A DNA stretch of 64,000 nt from Candidula unifasciata (taxonomy: Eukaryota; Mollusca; Gastropoda; Stylommatophora; Geomitridae): NCBI GenBank assembly GCA_905116865.2, contig CAJHNH020001574.1, forward strand, positions 62,001 through 126,000, read 5' to 3'. The position numbers and the translations under genes are program-made. Below the pieces are notes generated by a model. That model saw only the letters and a list, made by a program, of their open reading frames with translations. It had not been told where the DNA came from and did no database searches. Shown in pieces: positions 13,701-22,100 of this stretch. How positions within the stretch are numbered: position 1 is the stretch's first letter; every line of letters begins with the position of its first letter.

Positions 13701-16093
13701 AATTAGCAATCTTTTCCATGTCGGTATACCAAGATGTCATCAGCAAATTATAATCCTGCCACTCCCAACTGCTGCTTAGTTTTCACTACTGTATATACAT
13801 TGAATAGAATTTGGTGTGAACGCAGAAGAAAAAGAATAGAAGTGGAGACAGTGGAGAGCCTTGAGGCAGTCCTGGACAGATTGTTATCGGTTCTGAGGAC
13901 CAACAACCACACCTGAGTTTCACCCATCTCTAATACATTGCTGAAGCTAACTAGCAGATAATGAAGGGAGATACTTTCAGCTGGAGAAGTGTGTGGGACA
14001 TGTTCATGTTTTAATTTATTCTCTGAATTTTTTGTTTCATGCTCATTTTGTTGCCTATTCTCAGGGACATTGCATTATTTCATGTTCATGTCTTGGTTTA
14101 TTCTCAGGGACATTGCATTATTTCATGTTCATGTCTTGGTTTATTCTCAGGGACATTGCATTATTTCATGTTCATGTCTTGGTTTATTCTCAGGGACATT
14201 GCATTATTTCATGTTCATGTCTTGGTTTATTCTCAGGGACATTGCATTATTTCATGTTCATGTCTTGGTTTATTCTCAGGGACACTGCATTATTTCATGT
14301 TCATGTCTTGGTTTATTCTCAGGGACATTGCATTATTTCATGTTCATGTCTTGGTTTATTCTCAGGGACATTGCATTATTTCATGTTCATGTCTTGGTTT
14401 ATTCTCAGGGACATTGCATTATTTCACGTTCATGTATTGGTTTATTCTCAGGGACATTGCATTATTTCACGTTCATGTATTGGTTTATTCTCAGGGACAT
14501 TGCATTATTTCACATTCATGTATTGGTTTATTCTCAGGGACATTGCATTATTTCACGTTCATGTATTGGTTTATTCTCAGGGACATTGCATTATTTCATG
14601 TTCATGTATTGGTTTATTCTCAGGGACATTGCATTATTTCATGTTCATGTCTTGGTTTATTCTCAGGGACATTGCATTATTTCACGTTCATGTATTGGTT
14701 TATTCTCAGGGACATTGCATTATTTCACGTTCATGTATTGGTTTATTCTCAGGGACATTGCATTATTTCACATTCATGTATTGGTTTATTCTCAGGGACA
14801 TTGCATTATTTCACGTTCATGTCTTGGTTTATTCTCAGGGACATTGCATTATTTCACGTTCATGTCTTGGTTTATTCTCAGAGACATTGCATTATTTCAC
14901 ATTCATGTATTGGTTTATTCTCAGGGACATTGCATTATTTCACATTCATGTATTGGTTTATTCTCAGGGACATTGCATTATTTCACATTCATGTATTGGT
15001 TTTTTCTCAGGGACATTGCATTATTTCACGTTCATGTATTGGTTTATTCTCAGGGACATTGCATTATTTCACATTCATGTATTGGTTTATTCTCAGGGAC
15101 ATTGCATTATTTCATGTTCATGTATTGGTTTATTCTCAGGGACATTGCATTATTTCATGTTCATGTCTTGGTTTATTCTCAGGGACATTGCATTATTTCA
15201 TGTTCATGTCTTGGTTTATTCTCAGGGACATTGCATTATTTCACATTCATGTATTGGTTTATTCTCAGGGACATTGCATTATTTCACATTCATGTATTGG
15301 TTTATTCTCAGGGACATTGCATTATTTCATGTTCATGTATTGGTTTATTCTCAGGGACATTGCATTATTTCATGTTCATGTCTTGGTTTATTCTCAGGGA
15401 CATTGCATTATTTCACGTTCATGTCTTGGTTTATTCTCAGGGACATTGCATTATTTCATATTCATGTCTTGGTTTATTCTCAGGGACATTGCATTATTTC
15501 ACATTCATGTATTGGTTTATTCTCAGGGACATTGCATTATTTCACATTCATGTATTGGTTTATTCTCAGGGACATTGCATTATTTCACATTCATGTATTG
15601 GTTTATTCTCAGGGACATTGCATTATTTCATGTTCATGTATTGGTTTATTCTCTTTTACAATGTGTTATTTCATGATTTGGTTTATTTTCTGAGACATTG
15701 TAGTATTGTATGGGATATTTCAGATGACCAACCTGCTGGAGATAATTCTAACATCGATGGTGCAACAATTGTTATATTTGGTCTGGAATTAATCGTCCCA
15801 CTTATGAATGCTGAAATGTTGAAAGTAAGAATTCATTTATTTTTGACATTTTTATTCTGTTGTCAGTTCTGTATGATGTTAATTACCATATGTGTCTCCA
15901 TGTTATTGTCAGATTATAACAATGGTGGATCTATTCTCACACTTAGGAAAAGATTGTATGAATATAAAGCTGCTGTCTGGAATGAAATGTTGGAAAAGGG
16001 TGGCTTTAATGATTATTACCCTTTGTACTCCAGCTCGCGGAGACCAAAGTTTGAGATCACGGAGAGATAGTGCCTATAAGTCAGAAGCCTATC

Positions 16094-16124
<31 letters not shown>

Positions 16125-19100
16125 AATCAGAAAATCATTAGCAGGGTAAAGGTTAGCTAAGATTCATGTGGACCCAAAAAGTATTGAAGTATTCGGCACA
16201 CAATTTTGTAAACAGAATTTTATATTATTATCAAGAAGTAGTGATGAAATAAGAGAATTTTTTGAGCGACTACTGGTAACAACAGGAAGATGGCGCTATA
16301 TTGGACACATCCTGAGAAGAAATAAGATGAGAATCCCCAGCAGGCACTAAAATGGGAAATAAAAGGAGTAAAGAGGAAAAGAAACCCTAAAAGAAAATGA
16401 GGATGAGAGAGGCCAAAGGTGCTATACTGAATTCTAACTGTGATATTGAAGTGATTGCACAGGAAATTATGGAATGGAGGAATATAATGAGTTCTGTGTG
16501 ATGTATAAGGGCACAACAGGACAATGAATGAATGAATGAATCAAGAGATATTGCTCATGAAGACTATATCCATCCATCATGTAGCAGGTCCTTTGCAGAA
16601 CATCACTCTCATGACAGTCTGCCTGAAAGAAACTCGGTCTCTCGCCAGTTCTCCTGCCACATGCACTTTCACACTCAAGGAGTCACTTATATCCTGTGCC
16701 CATCTTCGTGTTGGTCGGCCCCTGCCCCTCCTTCCTGGTACCATGCTTTCTGCTATAATTTGTTCCAATCCGTCGTGGCACTTGATATGACCAAAATATT
16801 TCGGCTTTCAAGAAAGGATGCTATTTATTAGCCAATCTTCCTTGATGTTCAGATCTTTTAAGATGTCAATATTTCTCCTCTTCTTTGTCCAAGATATTCT
16901 GAGAATCTTTCTTTAGCATTTCAGCTCAAAAGCCCCTATTCTCTTTCTTAAGGACTGAGAGATAGTCCACGACTCACATCCGTATGTAGCCACAGGGAAG
17001 ATGCATGCTCTCAAAATTCTAATAGACTATATAAGGTAAGTAAATATGGAGATGCATCATCTGCCCAGCCCAGGTCAGAATATAATGTTCATCACTAGAC
17101 ATGGTATCAGGTATCGCTGGAAGTGCTTCACACTAAAATATCAGTTTTGTTGGGAGTAAACCGTAGACGACTTGTCTTCTTTAGTGATTGCATTTTCCCT
17201 GCACTGATCTCTGTGCGTTATGTGTGTGAGAACTTAACTCCTTCTGTCCCTAGCACTTGTTACTGTAACCTTTTCTGTTCCAAGGAGTTCAAATTTTCCA
17301 GTAGCCAATTTTTCGCACATGACAGCCTGGTTTCCCACTGTCTGGCGCGGGCCTTGATAGACGAGGCGACGACCGATCTCGTATGTATTCTTAAATTTTG
17401 ACATATTCATGGCATTGTGGTGCTGGGGTGCCTGTGGATTACCTACCTCCCCGGGCAGCAGCTAGAAATGCCCTGTACCAGTTCTAAAGGAAATATGGGT
17501 TGTGTTTCTGCCTTTCCCTTTAACACGTAGCTAAGGTGGGGCTCACAGTGTTCTCATTCCCCGCCACCAGATTGCCTGCAGGTTTCGCTGGGCTCTTCAT
17601 GTCTCTAAGCATGGCCTAAGCATGAGTAGTTGGGGCAACTGGATCGTCACGTCCTGAGTCCCTGTGCTTCACGATAGTTTCCGGTATTCAGGGGGGTTAG
17701 CATACTTGTTTCCATTCCTAAGACTGTTCAGCACACCTCTGGTTCCTTCCCTCCCACAGGGGGCAGTACGGTGTGGTGCACCGGGTTTATTATCGAGGTT
17801 TGCTCCTCTAGATCCATTGTGTTTTGCCTGGGGATTCGCACCCCCCAGTTACCGGGACTACCTCGGGGAGGCTGTGACTCTTCGCCACGCACAATGGTCT
17901 TGAGGTAAGAGAGGTTTTGCTAGGTCAAGAGGCTGACACCACAATGGACGCTCCTTTCGTGAACAGATATTCACTAGACCTAGGGTGAAGTAAGGGAGGG
18001 ACCCACTACCCACAACACCAACACTTCTTACCCCCTGCCTCTCGAGGCTCAGTCCCTTCCAAGGAGTTCAGATTTAAATAATTAAATACACATGTCTGAA
18101 GGAGTTCAACAAAGACACTGTGCGACAGAAGTAGTTAAACTAATAATTCAGATATACAAAGGTAATATAACACATGTGTCTGATTGAAATCAGTTGATTA
18201 GAACTGAAAGTGGACGGCCAGAGTAACTAACAAGGATTGTTTGAAAGAAGCTAATAAAAATAAAACATTATATACAACAATGAGAAGAAGACAAACAAAG
18301 TTCTTCTCATAGCCATGTGATGAGAAAAAGATCACTGGAAAATATTGTGATAGCTGGAAAGATCACTGGTAGAAGAGGCAGAGGCAGACCAAGAGACATT
18401 ATGGTGGATGGCTTAAGACAGTGGCAATGAGAAATATCAGCAGTTTTAATTGATTCAGAACACCAAAGACCCGAGATCTTTGGAGACGCTTGAACACCTA
18501 GGCAAGGCATGAGGATGTTGATCTGTTTGAAGACCGCAGAACTTATGTTTAGAAAGACCAAGAAATGTATGATGAGTTGATTGGTACTGAAAGTATTTAA
18601 GGCATTGGAGACATATTTCTTTGAAATTTCACTATAGGGTTTTGTTTCATAGTGACTGCCTAGCCGAGCATTGTAATGTCTGTGTGTGTGTGTGTGTGTG
18701 TGCAGGCCTGGTAAGGGGTGAGTGTGTGCATGTACATATACAGTGTAAACATAAACACTTCTTCCTTAGAATACTGAGCCCTTGAGGTTCATTGCTGCAG
18801 ATATCACCCACCTCCTTTCACCTCTGTGATCTATCTTAGTTATGCTCCAAGTTTCAGAGCCATAGAAAACAACTAGTCTTTCTCAGCAAACACATTTGTA
18901 TTATTTTGGATGTGTGTATATACTTTTTATCACTAACATCTTTCTTAATTACCAGATTATGAATAATAATCTTTATATCCACAGTTCCCCAGTTTGTGCA
19001 GCTGCTACTTCCGATTAATCTCCTTCCTGTCAGATCTTCACTCTGAGAAGTTCTGTACATTACCCGAGCAGCTCTTCAACAATATAATGGCTTCCATCGA

Positions 19101-22100
19101 ACTAGGATTTAACACGTATCCTTTTTCGAAACAGATGCATAAGTATTTATACATTTTCCGGATTCCCTAATCATGCATTATTTTGGAAGTTTTATGTGTA
19201 TTTACTTTTTTTAATGTACATTTAAGTTTAGTATATTCCAGTATGCAAATGATGAAGCATTGATTGAAAAAGAGTGAAGAGAAACAAATGTAGTAATTTT
19301 GCACAGTGAGAAAGTAGGTTTAGAATTAAATTATAAGAATCCGAGTGTGGGTTCTAGGGCTTCATTATGAGGGAAAAGAAGAATAGACCTACTGCCTACC
19401 CAAGAAGCATGTCGCAGCATCCTTTGACGTCAGAGTGCATCTGCCCTAAAAAGCAAAGAACCAAGATTCTGCATACAAACAAGCCAGATTTGTAAAACGG
19501 ATGTACACGCAACACTCAGGTTCTGGAACAAGACTAAAGTCGGTAGATGGATGGACAACCAGAACTTTCTGCTGGAGTTCACAGCTGGTCAACGCGGAAG
19601 AAGAAGAAGAAATTGTAAGAAAACAAATCTTTAAGAATAAAATATCACTTTGCAACATATAAGTAAATTAAAAACAAGTAAAATTTGGAACATTGGACGT
19701 AAGATGCTTTGTTGAAATAACACTACAAGTTGTCACAACTTGAACAACATAATCCTCAGTAAAATGTTATAAGTAGCAAAAAGACGAGTTCTAAAGTGCT
19801 GTATATAGAACTTGTGGGATTGTTTGTGTGTGAAATATAAACAATTATCAGGTTATAAGGTAATCGTAGTTCCAGCTTCTTAGCAAACGGGTGACACTAT
19901 AGTTACCCCTTTCCTGTGCCTACAAAAACTGTCCCTTGTGATAGAATTGACACAGACTGGATTTTCAGCAAAGCCAATACATACACATGAAATGCATAAG
20001 GCAGCCGTCAGAAGTGCCAAACGGTCTAGCACTAGAAATGTAGTTTGCTGTTGATGGAAGCAGCAGTTACAAAAGTTCAGTAGTTGCACACCATTAGTTT
20101 AGTTGATTCAAGAACTGACATCACAGCACTCGGGCATTCCCATAAGCGCTCTGTCACCATCTTCAGCAGCCAGTAGTATTCTGATTAAAAGTCCTTCTTG
20201 TCTTTCCTTTGAGCCTCGAGCATCTGCTAGAACCCCTCGTCACCCTGCTGCATGAATCTCACCAGACTGGTGATCTGTCTGCTCCTCCTTAATGTACACG
20301 CTCTCCCACAAGGCACTAACAACCTCTACTTTATCATGTATCAGTATCCCACCAAGTTGTGCAGAGCCAGCCCGTCTGTCCGCCTGTTTATTTTCCAACA
20401 CATCGGCGTGGCCCGGAGACAAAAATGTCAGACAATGCTCTTCATCCGTGTCTTCCGCAGTGAAGCATGCCTGACCTTCCTTAGCATGCTTTCTGAGTCA
20501 GTTACAATCATGATGTGTGTGTGTGTGTTGTGTTTTCTAACCAGCAAAAAGCTGCAGTGACCGCCTCCACATCCATTCTTAAGCTAGATGTTGTGGTATC
20601 ATACACTTGGCTCTCCTGCACCAAATGTCGACCAATAACTTTTGCTAAGAAACCACAAGCACTTCTTTTGCCTCTTGCACACCATTAATTCTCTGGCAAC
20701 GGGCCACTCACCATTTTCTGAATCTGCATTTCATAACATAAACAGTAATTAAAAAAACATAGGACTATATAATGAAAAACTTGTTTTATTGGATGAGTCG
20801 GCCAGTATTTTATCATCACTATAGGCAAACATTTTAATAATCAGTCATGATACTTTGCACTAGATGTTAGATCACATGCGCTAGTTGTAGAGAACTATTG
20901 TCCTTAACGTATGCAAAGTTCAGGAACAGACGTGACGCGGATGTTGTTTGAATCTCTTCTAGCTCTAGCCACTCACTCTTTACAGAATTCGCAGACATCG
21001 CAGCACTTACAGGGCATGCTAGGACACTTTTTGAAGGCAGGTCTTCTTTTATATGCTTGCTTTGTGTTTATGAGAGCATAGGTCTTGGTGTCAGATAACA
21101 TGTGATAGTTTGTGAATCTGAAAAATCCATCCATTTATTAACTTGGGGGCAGCAGTGATGCAGTAACTGGCAGGCTTGCCGTCTGCTTGGTGGTCATAAG
21201 TTTTAACTCAAGATTTTTTTTTTAAAAGCGACTAAGACTCACAGTTTTTTCTGTTTCTTCTTCTCTTCCTGTAGCTTCTTAGGATAGTGTTTTGGAGCAT
21301 TATAATGATGCACTTCTTTGTAATGAACTTTCGACGAAGGTAACTTTAAGAAAAAAATTATAATATGGGGCAAAAGGATTAAGTCTGCAGTTGTTTTACT
21401 CTGGCATGGAAGGGTATCAGAACACTGATCATTGCAAGTTATTGGAGATTATAAGATATGGAAGAGCATGATCACCCATGCCAGTCAGCAAAGCATTTGA
21501 TGGTGATAAATAGTTTATTTATCAGAATGCCTTGATTACTTCTTCTTCTGCTGCTTCTTTTGAAAAAAAAAAAAAAACTGAAAAAAAAAACTTGTGTAAC
21601 TTTTTTCTTTCTCAAAGGTTATATTCCGAATGCTGATTTTGGACAATTTTGATCTGTCTCTTCAAGAAATTGGAAGCACAACATTGTTTTGTTTGATATG
21701 CTGCAATCAGGTACCAGTTTCTTGTTGATTCTTTTTGTGCCTTGGTTTTTTGGTGTAAAGTTGTACATTCTTTGATTGTGTTAGGTTCTCCTGGGGCTGT
21801 GTTAGCGCAGTCAATAGGAAAATTGCTTTCAAATCCAGCTGCGACTCGTTGCAGGGCAGGGCCGGTGTTCGAAACCGGGTGGTACCCAGGGTTTGCCCAG
21901 CATCTATGTAATGGATACCAGAGTTAACTCTCTAGGGTAAATGGAGAAACATCACTGTTGCTACGGAGTTGGGTGAGGACGGCGACACAGGCCGGCGGTT
22001 TCTTATCAAACTGTCCACAATGGTGGCAGAGCACTTATGGTTTATAACCGTGTGCAATGACGCTGTTTCATACTTTCATTTTAATAATTTTTGTTGTCTT

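Noticed and set aside
14058..15655. CRISPR-like array.
   Set aside because: Units are directly contiguous without unique spacers, and the genome is eukaryotic.
13989..16070. A 693-codon ORF, and two more of over 540 codons in the other sense frames.
   Set aside because: All three are translations of the same 43-bp repeat, whose unit has no stop in any frame. Only its last part overlaps a real exon of XPO4. Not an independent protein gene.
15905..16070. A further XPO4 exon after exon h, because the frame stays open.
   Set aside because: The sequence does not match the family. The expected next block (FP.LC.QY, LPEQLF) is found at 18985-19115 with good splice sites and phase.
21037..21045. 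Ordinary GT donor at AAGGCAG|GTCTTC for XPO4 exon j.
   Set aside because: It would add four bases, and the next exon would then read into a stop almost at once. AAG|GC keeps the conserved HFLK-VIFRML junction.
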